Notes: generated by a model not told the origin, from the sequence alone. A stretch of 64,000 nucleotides of DNA from Mesobacillus jeotgali (GCF_014856545.2 NZ_CP109811.1:4334001-4398000); one strand, 5' to 3'. Positions 37,902 through 47,071 are shown, counted from the stretch's first letter. Program-made: numbers and translations.

Positions 37902-39056
37902 GTGGGAACCTTAACGTGGAATCAGCATGTTGTAAAGAAAAATAACAAAGCACTTGTCCTGAGTTTGATCATTGAAAAAGAGACGATATCCAGAGCTGAT
38001 ATTGCCAATGTAACAGGTTTGAATAAGACGACTGTTTCTTCTTTAGTCACTGAATTACTAGAGGATGAACTGATTTACGAATCCGGACCGGGGATCTCAA
38101 GCGGTGGCCGGCGACCGGTCATCCTCCATTTCAACAGGAATACTGGCTACGCCATCGGTGTTGATATCGGCGTTAACTATGTCCTTGCAGTGTTAACCGA
38201 TTTAAAAGGGAAGATTATCGTTGAGAAAAGCCAAAATGTGAACCGGACCTCCTATTCTTCCATTATCAGCACTGTCCAAACCATGATTCAATCCCTGATG
38301 GATGAGATGCCTAACAGCAGATATGGCATTGTCGGAATTGGAGTAGGTGTCCCTGGAATTGTGAACAAAGAGGGATCAGTCTTGCTTGCTCCAAATTTAG
38401 GATGGACTAACATTCAATTAAAAGAGGACCTGGAAAGAATCTTTAACGTGCCAATCATCATCGAAAATGAAGCAAATGCCGGAGCTGTAGGCGAGCAGCA
38501 ATTTGGCGCAGGCCAGGACTATCAAAACATCCTTTATGTCAGTGCCGGAATCGGTATTGGCGTAGGAATTATTTTAAACACAGAGCTGTACCAGGGGAAA
38601 AGCGGATTTTCGGGCGAAATGGGCCATATGATTATTGAATTGAACGGAAAACGCTGTAATTGCGGCAGCAGAGGGTGCTGGGAAGCCTACGCCTCTGAAA
38701 ACGCCCTTCTGGAAATGGCCGGAGAAAATATTGACTCATTGGAGTCCTTGATTGAGCATGCTAAAAACGGAGAGAAATCAGCAATCGAGCTTTTTGAAAA
38801 GATTGGACAGTACTTAGGGTTCGGGATTAATAACATCATTAATACCTTCAATCCCGACCAGGTGATTATTGGAAACCGGTTGGCATTGATCAGAGAGTGG
38901 ATTGAGGAGCCAATCCTTACGACGATTGAAAATCACACACTTGCCTACCATCAAAAGGAGATGCAATTACAGTTTTCAAAGCTTGGAAAATATTCAACTG
39001 CCCTGGGTGTTTCTGCTTTTGTCGTTGACCATTTTATAAAAGCTGGAGAAGCATAA
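37902..39056 (+). CDS. xylR: Xylose repressor (ROK family)
   Basis: 384 aa. N-terminal winged helix (about 10-70) with SRADIANVTGLNKTTVSSLV; ROK/sugar-kinase-like domain with GVDIGVNYVLAV, VGVPGIVN, IENEANAGAVGE and the Cys-rich zinc motif CNCGSRGCWEAY. Binds xylose and releases operators. GTG start after AAGGAG (11-base gap). Divergent from xylA with two operators in the 316-bp gap. Confidence 0.94.
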   Translation: MGTLTWNQHVVKKNNKALVLSLIIEKETISRADIANVTGLNKTTVSSLVTELLEDELIYESGPGISSGGRRPVILHFNRNTGYAIGVDIGVNYVLAVLTDLKGKIIVEKSQNVNRTSYSSIISTVQTMIQSLMDEMPNSRYGIVGIGVGVPGIVNKEGSVLLAPNLGWTNIQLKEDLERIFNVPIIIENEANAGAVGEQQFGAGQDYQNILYVSAGIGIGVGIILNTELYQGKSGFSGEMGHMIIELNGKRCNCGSRGCWEAYASENALLEMAGENIDSLESLIEHAKNGEKSAIELFEKIGQYLGFGINNIINTFNPDQVIIGNRLALIREWIEEPILTTIENHTLAYHQKEMQLQFSKLGKYSTALGVSAFVVDHFIKAGEA

Positions 39057-39059
39057 AAC

Positions 39060-39093
39060 AACCCCCGATTCAGCCTCTGAATCGGGGGTTTCT
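39060..39093. terminator. Terminator between xylR and the GH43 gene
   Basis: 14-bp perfect arms AACCCCCGATTCAG/CTGAATCGGGGGTT around CCT, then TCT. Convergent genes, so it may serve both. Confidence 0.88.
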
Positions 39094-39103
39094 CTGTACA
39101 AGT

Positions 39104-40087
39104 TTATCGGTCAGCATAAGGGTCGATCGTCTGGATCGTTCCATCTTCATTATATTTTAGTTCCGTGAATTTAACAGAACGTTTATGGTTTACTCCGCCA
39201 GACATCGAGCAGTCATGATAGAACAAATACCACTTATCTTTGAATTCAACAATTGAATGGTGAGTTGTCCAGCCGCTGACAGGTGTAAGGATCGTGCCTT
39301 TATATACAAAAGGCCCTTGTGGATTCTCGCTGACAGCGTAAACAATTTTATGAGTCGTGCCGGTAGAATAAGAAAGATAGTAAAGACCGTTGTACTTATG
39401 GATCCATGGTCCCTCAAAATATCTTCGGTCCTCATCACCTGCGAGAATCGGATTGCCATCTTCGTCGACAATGGAGATTTCCTGCGGCTCGCCTTTGAAG
39501 TTCAGCATATCATCCGTCAACTCAGCAACGATTGGCCCCAAAGCAGGTGCTGTCGGCGCTGGACCCTCAGCATCAGCAATGAACTCTCCTGTCTGCCACT
39601 TTTCAAGCTGCCCTCCCCATAGGCCGCCAAAATAAACATAAGCTTTGTCATCTTCATCCACAAACACCGCCGGGTCAATGCTGAAGCTGCCAGGAATATA
39701 ATTCGGCTCAGGTTTGAAAGGCCCTGCAGGACTTTCACTCGTCGCCACACCAATTCTGAAAATCCCCTCTTGGTCTCGCGCCGGGAAAAATAAATAATAT
39801 GTGTTGTTTTTATAAGCAGCATCTGGAGCCCATAGCTGCTTGCTTGCCCAAGGGATATCTCTTAGATGAAGCACTTCTCCATGGTCAATACATGGAGCAT
39901 CCGCATCTTCCATCGAAAGGACGTGGTAATCCTCCATTTTATACTGGTCCCCATTATCATTAGAAGGCTCATCATGATCAAGGTCATGCGAAGGATAAAT
40001 ATAAAGCTTCCCTTCAAAAACATGCGCGGAAGGATCTGCCGTAAAAATATGCGTAACTAAAGGTTCATTCTGCTTAGAGTTTTTCAC
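39104..40087 (-). CDS. GH43 glycosidase (xylosidase/arabinofuranosidase type)
   Basis: 327 aa from GTG 40087, preceded at seven bases by GGAGGT; an ATG at 40108 has no RBS. No signal peptide, so intracellular. Five-bladed propeller GH43 residues: general base Asp in TADPSAHV, pKa-modulating Asp in SIDPAVF, acid Glu in RYFEGPW. Acts on xylo- or arabino-oligosaccharides after import. Single gene with its own promoter (TATAAT on the minus strand) and XylR-like operator. Confidence 0.88.
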   Translation of the reverse strand: MKNSKQNEPLVTHIFTADPSAHVFEGKLYIYPSHDLDHDEPSNDNGDQYKMEDYHVLSMEDADAPCIDHGEVLHLRDIPWASKQLWAPDAAYKNNTYYLFFPARDQEGIFRIGVATSESPAGPFKPEPNYIPGSFSIDPAVFVDEDDKAYVYFGGLWGGQLEKWQTGEFIADAEGPAPTAPALGPIVAELTDDMLNFKGEPQEISIVDEDGNPILAGDEDRRYFEGPWIHKYNGLYYLSYSTGTTHKIVYAVSENPQGPFVYKGTILTPVSGWTTHHSIVEFKDKWYLFYHDCSMSGGVNHKRSVKFTELKYNEDGTIQTIDPYADR

Positions 40088-40144
40088 ACTGATAACCTCC
40101 ATGTTCATATTATGATCTACTCAAATTATAAACGAAGTTCATCT

Positions 40145-40168
40145 ACTTTGTATACCGATTAAACTAAC
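40145..40168 (-). promoter_or_regulatory. XylR-like operator of the GH43 gene
   Basis: ACTTTG-N9-TAAACT followed by AAC. It overlaps the -35-like TATACA positioned 18 bp from a TATAAT on the minus strand. Confidence 0.65.
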
Positions 40169-40177
40169 TTAATTTAC

Positions 40178-40202
40178 GAGGGGACACAGGGACGGTTTTC
40201 CT
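40178..40202. repeat. Relic of a GGGGACA..GGGACGGTT repeat
   Basis: GAGGGGACACAGGGACGGTT resembles the end of a short repeat seen widely in Firmicute genomes. No second arm is visible, so probably decayed. Confidence 0.35.
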
Positions 40203-40249
40203 ATCCAAAAATTGAAAGATATTTCTCGTTTTTGCCTGGCTATCCGATC

Positions 40250-41239
40250 TTATATACTTACTTCCTCTTTCTTTTTTAAAGATGAATAACAAGCATCAAT
40301 GACACGCATATTTGCAATGGTCTTTTCTGCTGAATAGATCAGGGGTTTCTTTTCAAGAATCGTTTCGGAAAGATGATCTATCTCGTATAAATAGATATCT
40401 CCATCAACCTGTTCAGTTCTTTGCTGGCCGTCAGATTCAACTATAACCAACCCAACACCACCCTCTACATCCGGACGGAAAGCTCTGGGTACCAGAATCC
40501 TCCCCTTCGTGCCCACTACCTCATACTCATGTCTGAAGCTTGCTTCAAAACTGCAATCAAAAACACCCTGAATACCATGGTCAAATTCCAGATAGGCCAC
40601 CGCCGAAACATCTACACCTGTCTCCGGATCGAGTTTACCATGTGCATGGACTTTCACAGGATCAGCTCCTAAAATAAACCGCATGCTATGGATGCAATAG
40701 CTGCCCACATCATAAATACTGCCCCCGCCCAAGCTTTTATCCATGCGAATATTCGTATCACCGTCCTCCATGTAATAGGAGAAGCTGCTTCGCATCAGTT
40801 TGACCTCACCAATTTCTCCAGACGCGATGATCTCCTTAACACGCTCATGCTGAGGATGAAATTGATACATAAAAGCTTCCATGAATAAGACATTTTGCTC
40901 CTTGCAGTACCTGTCCATTTCAATCACTTCCTCAGCTGTTAAAGCTGCCGGTTTTTCACATAGAATGTGCTTCCCATGTTTGGCTGCTTTGAGGACCCAT
41001 TTTCGATGGAGACTGTTAGGCAGAGGAATATAGACAGCATCGATGCTTGGGTCTAGCAGAAGCTCTTCATATGTATCATATACTCTTGGAAAATTCAGCT
41101 TCGCGGCCACCTCTGCCGCTTTGCCGCTAGAACTGGCAATCGCCGCAACCTCTGCCATAGCCGACCTTTGAATCGCAGGAATGACTTGTGTTTGAGCAAT
41201 ATTCGCCGTACTTAAAATTCCCCATTGGATTTTTTTCAT
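40250..41239 (-). CDS. Gfo/Idh/MocA-family NAD(P)-dependent sugar dehydrogenase
   Basis: 329 aa. Rossmann start WGILSTANIA, the EKP motif in HILCEKPAAL, and the substrate-domain GGGSIYDVGSYCIH with catalytic Asp/His. Length and motifs fit D-xylose 1-dehydrogenase (NADP) or a related trans-dihydrodiol dehydrogenase-like enzyme; substrate not provable. RBS AGGAGGAAAGCTA. A degenerate XylR-like operator lies upstream. Confidence 0.85.
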   Translation of the reverse strand: MKKIQWGILSTANIAQTQVIPAIQRSAMAEVAAIASSSGKAAEVAAKLNFPRVYDTYEELLLDPSIDAVYIPLPNSLHRKWVLKAAKHGKHILCEKPAALTAEEVIEMDRYCKEQNVLFMEAFMYQFHPQHERVKEIIASGEIGEVKLMRSSFSYYMEDGDTNIRMDKSLGGGSIYDVGSYCIHSMRFILGADPVKVHAHGKLDPETGVDVSAVAYLEFDHGIQGVFDCSFEASFRHEYEVVGTKGRILVPRAFRPDVEGGVGLVIVESDGQQRTEQVDGDIYLYEIDHLSETILEKKPLIYSAEKTIANMRVIDACYSSLKKKEEVSI

Positions 41240-41348
41240 TAGCTTTCCTCCTATCAGTTCAGGATTAAGAAATTGTTGCGGAGCTTATAAAAAAGAGATG
41301 AGGGTTTCAAATTATAGTTAACCACCCTAATCTTAACAACCACTATTT

Positions 41349-41372
41349 TTTTTGTCTATCCGGTTGACTAAG
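41349..41372 (-). promoter_or_regulatory. Degenerate XylR-like operator of the oxidoreductase gene
   Basis: TTTTTG-N9-TTGACT then AAG. Ten bases (TTTGTCTATC) are shared with the xylA operator. It lies upstream of a TTGTTA/TATAAT promoter on the minus strand rather than over the -35. Confidence 0.45.
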
Positions 41373-41384
41373 TTAAATCCAACA

Positions 41385-41439
41385 CTTCACCGCATCACCG
41401 CACCGGGGGTCAGACCCCCGGTGCGGTGATGCGGTGAAG
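41385..41439. repeat. 55-bp perfect palindrome with GGGGGTCAGACCCCC core
   Basis: Two 27-bp arms around one A at 41412. Same core as the element at 3335-3381 but unrelated outer arms (CTTCACCGCATCACCGCACC here). The remaining gap to the carboxypeptidase gene holds only a possible 0A box. Confidence 0.85.
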
Positions 41440-41571
41440 CAAGTTTGTTGCTCTACCCCAAGAATTCAGGAAAATGGATATACCCCTCTACTCTATTGTT
41501 TCTAAATCAAAACTACTAATCTTCCAAGGCACTCTAGTCCCTTTCTCTCATTTATTTCGTAAATCGAAATA

Positions 41572-41578
41572 TTCGACA
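41572..41578 (+). promoter_or_regulatory. Possible Spo0A box upstream of the carboxypeptidase gene
   Basis: TTCGACA is the exact 0A-box core (complement TGTCGAA), about 75 bp before the gene start. Confidence 0.3.
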
Positions 41579-41651
41579 AATTACAGCACCAATTCTCTAT
41601 TAACCCTATTAAAATAGCTAGGAAATTACTTTTACTAGTTAAAGGAGCGAT

Positions 41652-42869
41652 GTGTCGATGAAGAAGAACAAAGTAATCACCGGACTAAGTGTTTTGGCAT
41701 TATGCACTGCCCTTGCTACGCCAACACTGGCAACCAACTCGCCAAATGGGAAACTCTACAACGAAAATCAGGTTTATTCAGTCAATGGATTTACCGATTA
41801 TGCTGAAATGGTCAAAAGACTGCAGCAAATCGAAGCGAATAGCCAGGGAAAAGTCGCTTTGGAGGTTGTCGGCCAATCAAACCAGGGAAGGGATATTTAC
41901 CAGGCAAGAGTCGGGACTGGCGAAAAAGTTGTCCTGATTGAAAGCGAGATCCATGGCAATGAGAGCACTGGAACAGAGGCGCTGCTTAGCATGCTTCAAT
42001 ACCTGGGATCTAGCAATTCACCTGAAGCTCAAAAAATCCGCGAGGAAATCACTCTCGTCACTTTGCCAAAAATGAACCCTGATGCATCCGAGCTGGACCG
42101 CCGCGGCAATGATATGTCATGGGAAGAGGTCGTCGAGGATTTCCCTCAGCTTGCAGATGCAGCGTCTCCTGCCTGGAATTACTATAACAACCGTATCATC
42201 CAGGACAGGGACTACAATGGCCGTCCTGGGTTTGACGTAAACCGGGACTTCAACCCTGACCTTAATTATGTACCAAAGGCAGAAGATTTCCCTGGCACAT
42301 CAAGTCAAGCTGGCTGGTACATCACGCCTGAATCACAAACCGTGCGCGATGTTTACAAAAAGCTCCAAGCAGAGTTCGGTAAAGTAGATGTCTTCATTGA
42401 CCTCCACCACCAGGGCCAATATTATGTTGAAGGAACCGACGACCTTGTCACTATGTCTCTTTCAGCAGACTTTGTTCCGGATCCGAGCACTGAAGAAGGC
42501 GCTAAATACGCTGAGTACAAGGACAACTATAATTTCGAGTTTTCCAAGCAACTGAATCTTGCCGCCTATAATGCGCTGCAATCTCTTGGTGAAAACTCAC
42601 CTTTCAACAATATCACTCTTTATCAACAAAACCTGGATCTCCCAGGAACAGCACTTGGAAGCTTCGCTTTGAACGGAAGCGGCACAGTCCTTTTCGAAGT
42701 AAGAGGCCAATCGCACTCCTTGGGGCAAAAGAAAAAAGGCCAGCTAGTCAAAGCCGTCGAAACCGGACTATATGGGATTATCAACGGAGTGGTTGATGGT
42801 TCAGTAGAGACGCTGGATGCGGATGAATATGATAACATCCCGCAAACTGCCTATTCACCAAGTTTATAA
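41652..42869 (+). CDS. Secreted zinc carboxypeptidase (M14)
   Basis: 405 aa with signal peptide (cleavage near TPTLAT). Zinc site: HGNES (HxxE) and the His in VFIDLHHQG; catalytic Glu in VLFEVRGQ; substrate Arg in FDVNRDFN. Removes C-terminal residues from peptides outside the cell, supplying amino acids or trimming wall peptides. AAGGAG serves GTG 41652 or ATG 41658; the latter has the more usual spacing of 10. Followed by a strong terminator. Confidence 0.9.
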   Translation: MSMKKNKVITGLSVLALCTALATPTLATNSPNGKLYNENQVYSVNGFTDYAEMVKRLQQIEANSQGKVALEVVGQSNQGRDIYQARVGTGEKVVLIESEIHGNESTGTEALLSMLQYLGSSNSPEAQKIREEITLVTLPKMNPDASELDRRGNDMSWEEVVEDFPQLADAASPAWNYYNNRIIQDRDYNGRPGFDVNRDFNPDLNYVPKAEDFPGTSSQAGWYITPESQTVRDVYKKLQAEFGKVDVFIDLHHQGQYYVEGTDDLVTMSLSADFVPDPSTEEGAKYAEYKDNYNFEFSKQLNLAAYNALQSLGENSPFNNITLYQQNLDLPGTALGSFALNGSGTVLFEVRGQSHSLGQKKKGQLVKAVETGLYGIINGVVDGSVETLDADEYDNIPQTAYSPSL

Positions 42870-42877
42870 GAGAATGA

Positions 42878-42908
42878 AAAAAGCGGAGGGCTAAGACCTC
42901 CGCTTTTT
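42878..42908. terminator. Terminator between carboxypeptidase and VanZ-like genes
   Basis: 12-bp arms AAAAAGCGGAGG/CCTCCGCTTTTT; A- and T-runs allow use from both strands. Confidence 0.88.
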
Positions 42909-42917
42909 CAATACCTC

Positions 42918-43373
42918 CTAAAAGCCAATCAACGCCGCCAGGCTCCTGACCCGCTCTTGAATAGACACTTCCATTTTTAAAAATGGCCTTTCGTTTATGT
43001 ATAGCAATCCTAACAACAGCATCATCAGGAACATTGGATATAGACGAAACACACTTGAAAGAACTCTCCTCTTATTAGCAACCAAATAAGAAAGGCCTAA
43101 GATAATACCAATCCCCACACTTACCCCTACCATATTTGCTACTGCGTCCAAAAACTCAGTGCTTCTTCCAGGGTCCAGGAACTGCCGGTACTCCTCAATG
43201 ATTCCGACCGTCACCAAGGATAACCATACAATCTTCAGCTGTTGTTTAACACCGTCAGGACCCGAGATTATTAAAAGGAATATTCCTATTAACACTGAAA
43301 CACCTGCAAAACCCAAGAAATGCATGAGCTTATCCAGTCCGAATATCAGTTGAAAATCCAGCAACCCGATCAC
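42918..43373 (-). CDS. VanZ-like membrane protein
   Basis: About 150 aa with four membrane helices. Family pattern: DKLMHFLGF near the N-terminus, then GIIEEYRQFLDPGRS and FLDAVANMVGV. VanZ-family proteins are small membrane proteins, one of which raises teicoplanin resistance; the general function is unknown. Start unclear: GTG 43373 or TTG 43364, the latter with GAGGTGAT at a normal distance. Confidence 0.82.
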   Translation of the reverse strand: MIGLLDFQLIFGLDKLMHFLGFAGVSVLIGIFLLIISGPDGVKQQLKIVWLSLVTVGIIEEYRQFLDPGRSTEFLDAVANMVGVSVGIGIILGLSYLVANKRRVLSSVFRLYPMFLMMLLLGLLYINERPFLKMEVSIQERVRSLAALIGF

Positions 43374-43530
43374 CTCTTTAACCCCAGCCTAGCCAAAGTG
43401 AGCAGGCGATAATCATTGCGGGAACTGAATTAGGAAGCCCTTCTTAAGCCCAAGGCCATCTTCCTGATAGATTGGAAGCCAGGTTTGCAATTCCCCCTCA
43501 AAAAAAGATATTATACTTCTCCTGGATCAA

Positions 43531-43567
43531 TACGACAAACTTCAAGTTAGATTGGTAAAGTTCGACA
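43531..43567 (+). promoter_or_regulatory. Possible tandem Spo0A boxes
   Basis: TACGACA at 43531-43537 (one mismatch) and a perfect TTCGACA at 43561-43567, 30 bp apart, upstream of the hypothetical membrane gene. Confidence 0.3.
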
Positions 43568-43644
43568 AATTCTTATTGAGTAATACCCCTATAAGGATTA
43601 AAATAGAGGTGAGTTTTAGAAAAATTATCCAAAGGATGTTTTAG

Positions 43645-44310
43645 ATGGCAACTCCTGCACAGAAACATTTTAAAAAGGAAATGAATAAGCTTAATCGGGA
43701 CGGCTTGAATTTTGAACAGGAAAGCATATATTATCCCGTTAATAGAAAAAAGAGAAGTAACAGGCCGTGGTGGACCTACAGTTTTGCCGGAATCATCCTT
43801 TTTGCCATCATGTTTTCTACTATTCCAACCAAGATTTACAATGACTTGATCGTTAATAAACACGACAAAATTTTCAACTACCTGGAGGCTCACCGAGAAT
43901 ATACCGAGAAAAGTGACGCTCTTTTAAATCAACATTTAACCGTAACACCATTTCCTTCAGCTGTTGACTTAGCCTCTTTACAGCAAGATAAAACCTCCCT
44001 TAACGTCCTTCTGCTGGAAGCTGAGAAGTTAAAGGTCCCTTCCGCATTCAAATCCCATAAACAATCATTCCTGGAGGCTATGGAGAAACGCCTGTTCATC
44101 ATTACCTATCTTGAAGTACTTAAAAAGACAAATAGCCCTTATAACGGAGAGCTTACACAGCATATAAATGAACTGAATGTAAAAAAGGAATTGGAGAGGT
44201 CTAAATTAATGGGGATTTTTGAAACAGAGGACATTGACTACACTGTCGAAGCGGACGGAACGTTTATCTATCACCTTAAAACCTATTATCCTAACAATTA
44301 CAACCAGTGA
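43645..44310 (+). CDS. Hypothetical single-pass membrane protein
   Basis: 221 aa. A basic cytoplasmic N-terminus (about 1-48, including KKRSNRPWW) is followed by one helix (YSFAGIILFAIMFSTI) and a helical extracytoplasmic domain of about 150 residues. No family recognised. RBS AAAGGATG. Single gene; possible 0A boxes upstream hint at stationary-phase control. Confidence 0.7.
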   Translation: MATPAQKHFKKEMNKLNRDGLNFEQESIYYPVNRKKRSNRPWWTYSFAGIILFAIMFSTIPTKIYNDLIVNKHDKIFNYLEAHREYTEKSDALLNQHLTVTPFPSAVDLASLQQDKTSLNVLLLEAEKLKVPSAFKSHKQSFLEAMEKRLFIITYLEVLKKTNSPYNGELTQHINELNVKKELERSKLMGIFETEDIDYTVEADGTFIYHLKTYYPNNYNQ

Positions 44311-44335
44311 GTAAAATACAGATCAAAATTCATGT

Positions 44336-44366
44336 AAAAAAATGCCTGGCTGTCTAAAGCCAGGCA
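44336..44366 (-). terminator. Terminator of the GDSL hydrolase gene
   Basis: 9-bp stem TGCCTGGCT/AGCCAGGCA; on the minus strand a T-run follows. Confidence 0.8.
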
Positions 44367-44372
44367 CTCAGA

Positions 44373-45095
44373 CTACTTCAGGTTACCATCAATCGCTTTC
44401 CAGAACTCTTTCGCTACTATTTTATAGCCTTCCTCGCTAAGATGTATATCAGCTGGATTAGGAAGGTATTCTTGATAACGTTTTGCAATTATTTTTTCCG
44501 TTGGAACAAAAGTGTCACCGTTATCTTCGGAAGCTTTTTCAATCGTTTGATTCAAATTCTCAAGCAATGGCATCAAGGACGCTTGCTGCTTCTCCGGCAA
44601 GTGTGGGAATGGATTATAGTAACCCATTACGTAGACATCGACATTTGGATTTAATTCATCTATTGTTTTTAAAATTTGGTTTAAATTGTTCTGCACTCCT
44701 ACCAAGGCTGCCTGGATTTTCACAAGATCGTTCGATCCCAGCTCCTTCAAAAGATCATTTGCCCCAATGTCCAGCACGATGACTTCCGCATCTTCTATGG
44801 ATTGTATGACATCCGTGTTTGTCAGCACATCTTTTAATAACTGACTGGAAACATATCCTGAGACACCATGTTTATTTAAATCCCCTTTGAACTGAGATTG
44901 TTCAAACCTTGCTTTTAAAAAATCCCCATATCCCGAACCAATTTCACGATATGGAGTCTGTCCTGCAGCCAAAGAATCACCTAGTACCGTTAAATCTACT
45001 ACCTTTTTTTCCGGCTTTGCAAATGCACCACCAGGTAAGCCTAATAACAATGTCCCCGTCAGCAATACACTGGCAAACTTCTTTGTAAGAATCAT
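44373..45095 (-). CDS. Secreted SGNH/GDSL-family esterase/lipase
   Basis: 240 aa from ATG 45095, which has AAGGGGGAT just upstream and begins a clean signal peptide (to GGAFAKP). SGNH blocks: VLGDSLAAG (Ser), GSGYGDFL (Gly), IGANDLL (Asn) and DIHLSEEGY (Asp/His). Likely hydrolyses esters of lipids or acylated polysaccharides; substrate unknown. Confidence 0.88.
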   Translation of the reverse strand: MILTKKFASVLLTGTLLLGLPGGAFAKPEKKVVDLTVLGDSLAAGQTPYREIGSGYGDFLKARFEQSQFKGDLNKHGVSGYVSSQLLKDVLTNTDVIQSIEDAEVIVLDIGANDLLKELGSNDLVKIQAALVGVQNNLNQILKTIDELNPNVDVYVMGYYNPFPHLPEKQQASLMPLLENLNQTIEKASEDNGDTFVPTEKIIAKRYQEYLPNPADIHLSEEGYKIVAKEFWKAIDGNLK

Positions 45096-45251
45096 AGTAT
45101 CCCCCTTAAAATCGTTCTTAATAGAGCACAATTTTATTTTATCAGAGAAAAACAATAAAAGATAGAATATTTAGTTAATTTATCTTTCTGCTCAATAGTA
45201 GCAATTACCGAGTTTCTTTTTCATACAATTAGGAAGGAAGAAGGACATCTC

Positions 45252-45347
45252 ATGTCTTTCAAGCTTTTAGAAAAGAAACTGACAATATTGCTAACCTATG
45301 ATAATCTCAATACTTTTTCAACAGACTGTTTTGTGTTTAAAAAATGA
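45252..45347 (+). CDS. Possible 31-aa small ORF
   Basis: ATG with GAAGGAC five bases upstream, encoding MSFKLLEKKLTILLTYDN and ending FKK. No recognisable feature. It may equally be leader sequence of the next gene. The rest of 45156-45399 is AT-rich with nothing else to report. Confidence 0.2.
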   Translation: MSFKLLEKKLTILLTYDNLNTFSTDCFVFKK

Positions 45348-45399
45348 GAAACCTTTAGTATTTATTACCGTCTAATTTATTTAGAAAGGGTGATGTACA

Positions 45400-45912
45400 T
45401 TGAAAACCATCAAGCTTCCACTTCTATTCACTTTAATTTCATCACTATTATTCGTATATGGCTGCAGTAATGACCCAGAAAACAATCAGCAAAACTTCGA
45501 TGTAATCACCAGCGAAAAAAACTTGCCTGCGAACATGCAGGAACTGGCATTTGAACGAGAAGAAACGCCGCGTTCTCAATATTTAGTGAGGATGCCAGAT
45601 AACCAAGCAGACTTTGAAAATTTTTGGAGCTTGTATGGATTTAAAAAACAAGCACCTGAATTAGACTTTAAGGAGAAAAGCGTTTTCTTTATAGGAGTAT
45701 ATGAATCCGGAAGCTGTCCATCCGAGATTGAAAAGGTAGAACTTAATGCGGACAACACTACAATAACCATTGCTCACCCAAACGGTAATTGCACTGCAGA
45801 TGCAACACCGAGGACATTTGTCATCCAGATAGATAAAGAAGAAGCCAAGAATATAACGAGCTTCATTATTATTGAAGGTGGTACAGAAACAACCGTGCCA
45901 TTGGAGAACTAG
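45400..45912 (+). CDS. Lipoprotein, PrcB-like fold possible
   Basis: 170 aa. TTG start after AAAGGGTGAT. Lipobox VYGCSND. The mature part has a FENFWSLYGF segment, then FKEKSVFFIGVYESGSCP and a C-terminal beta-strand region, loosely like the PrcB C-terminal domain found in protease-complex lipoproteins. Two Cys (SCP and NCT) could form a disulfide. Function unknown. Confidence 0.65.
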   Translation: MKTIKLPLLFTLISSLLFVYGCSNDPENNQQNFDVITSEKNLPANMQELAFEREETPRSQYLVRMPDNQADFENFWSLYGFKKQAPELDFKEKSVFFIGVYESGSCPSEIEKVELNADNTTITIAHPNGNCTADATPRTFVIQIDKEEAKNITSFIIIEGGTETTVPLEN

Positions 45913-45990
45913 CAATTCCTGGGTAGTGGACAAAGCTCTGCTATCATTTACGAAGTATGTAGTTGTAATTATTTTTCAGGGGGTTAAGGC

Positions 45991-46926
45991 GTGAGAGCAG
46001 ATAAACATACAGGAAAGAAAAAAAGAAAATGGCTCCGAATTACTGGTGTCGCATTTCTTTTATTGATGATTGCAATTGGTGCTTACATCTATAATGTATA
46101 CTCTTCCCTCACAAATGCAGTGGAAACGATGCACCAGCCAATCGATAGGGATCAATCAAGCAAGAGGGAACAGAAAGTCACTATTGAAAGCAAGGAGCCT
46201 TTTTCTGTTCTGATGCTGGGGGTTGATGAAAGACCTGGTGATAAGGGACGATCAGATACCATGATTGTGCTGACTGTTAATCCAGAACTCAATTCGACGA
46301 AAATGTTGAGTATTCCACGTGATACAAGAACAGAAATTATCGGAAAAGGCTTTGAGGACAAAATCAATCATGCCTATGCATTTGGCGGAGTGGAAATGTC
46401 CATCGACACAGTGGAAGAATTCCTTGATATCCCGATAGATTACTATATTCAGGTTAATATGGAAAGCTTCGAAGACATCGTAAATGCCGTCGGCGGAGTT
46501 GACGTTCACAATAATTTGGCTTTCTCCGCAGGCGGACATAACTACCCTGAAGGTGAAATCACCCTTGACGGCAAGGAAGCCCTATCCTATGTCAGAATGA
46601 GAAAGCAAGACCCGAATAACGATTTCGGCCGCCAGCAAAGACAAAGAGAAGTCATCCAGGGTGTTATAAATAAAGGTGCCAGCTTCAGTTCACTCACTAG
46701 ATTTGATGATATCTTTGAAGCACTAGGAAAAAACGTCAAAACAAATATGACATTCGAAGAAATGACAGATATCCAACAACATTATAAAAATGCAGGCAAA
46801 GACATGCAGCAGCTGCAATTAGACGGAACAGGAACAAAAATCAATAAGATTTATTATCTCATTGTAGAGGAAGAAGAAAGACAAAGAGTTCAAAAAGAGT
46901 TGAAGGAACATTTAGAAGTTCAATAG
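45991..46926 (+). CDS. LytR-CpsA-Psr (LCP) family glycopolymer ligase, TagU-like
   Basis: 311 aa, type II membrane protein (helix about 16-35). LCP residues are present: LMLGVDERPGDKGRSDTM, LSIPRDTR, KINHAYAFGG, VNMESFEDIVNAVGGVDV and SYVRMRKQDPNNDFGRQQRQ. These enzymes transfer wall teichoic acids or other polymers to peptidoglycan, which could include the pyruvylated polymer that SLH proteins bind. GTG start after GGGGGTTAAGGC. A terminator follows. Confidence 0.92.
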   Translation: MRADKHTGKKKRKWLRITGVAFLLLMIAIGAYIYNVYSSLTNAVETMHQPIDRDQSSKREQKVTIESKEPFSVLMLGVDERPGDKGRSDTMIVLTVNPELNSTKMLSIPRDTRTEIIGKGFEDKINHAYAFGGVEMSIDTVEEFLDIPIDYYIQVNMESFEDIVNAVGGVDVHNNLAFSAGGHNYPEGEITLDGKEALSYVRMRKQDPNNDFGRQQRQREVIQGVINKGASFSSLTRFDDIFEALGKNVKTNMTFEEMTDIQQHYKNAGKDMQQLQLDGTGTKINKIYYLIVEEEERQRVQKELKEHLEVQ

Positions 46927-46932
46927 ACTGTG

Positions 46933-46969
46933 AAGGAACGGTAACACTTGAAACCGTTCCTTTGTTTTA
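46933..46969 (+). terminator. Terminator of the LCP gene
   Basis: 10-bp arms AAGGAACGGT/ACCGTTCCTT then TGTTTT. Confidence 0.85.
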
Positions 46970-47071
46970 TCAAAAATCCCATCCAGTTTAGCGCAAATTA
47001 GATATTCATTAAAACTAATGGGTTAGTTTCAATTATTTTTCCACAATCGCCTTTATATTTCCATTTAGTAT

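Noticed and set aside
47012..47029. AAACTAA-TGGG-TTAGTTT inverted repeat resembling XylR half-sites
   Set aside because: Half-sites face the opposite way and the 4-bp spacer does not match the 9-bp geometry of the other sites; more likely a small hairpin between convergent transcription units.
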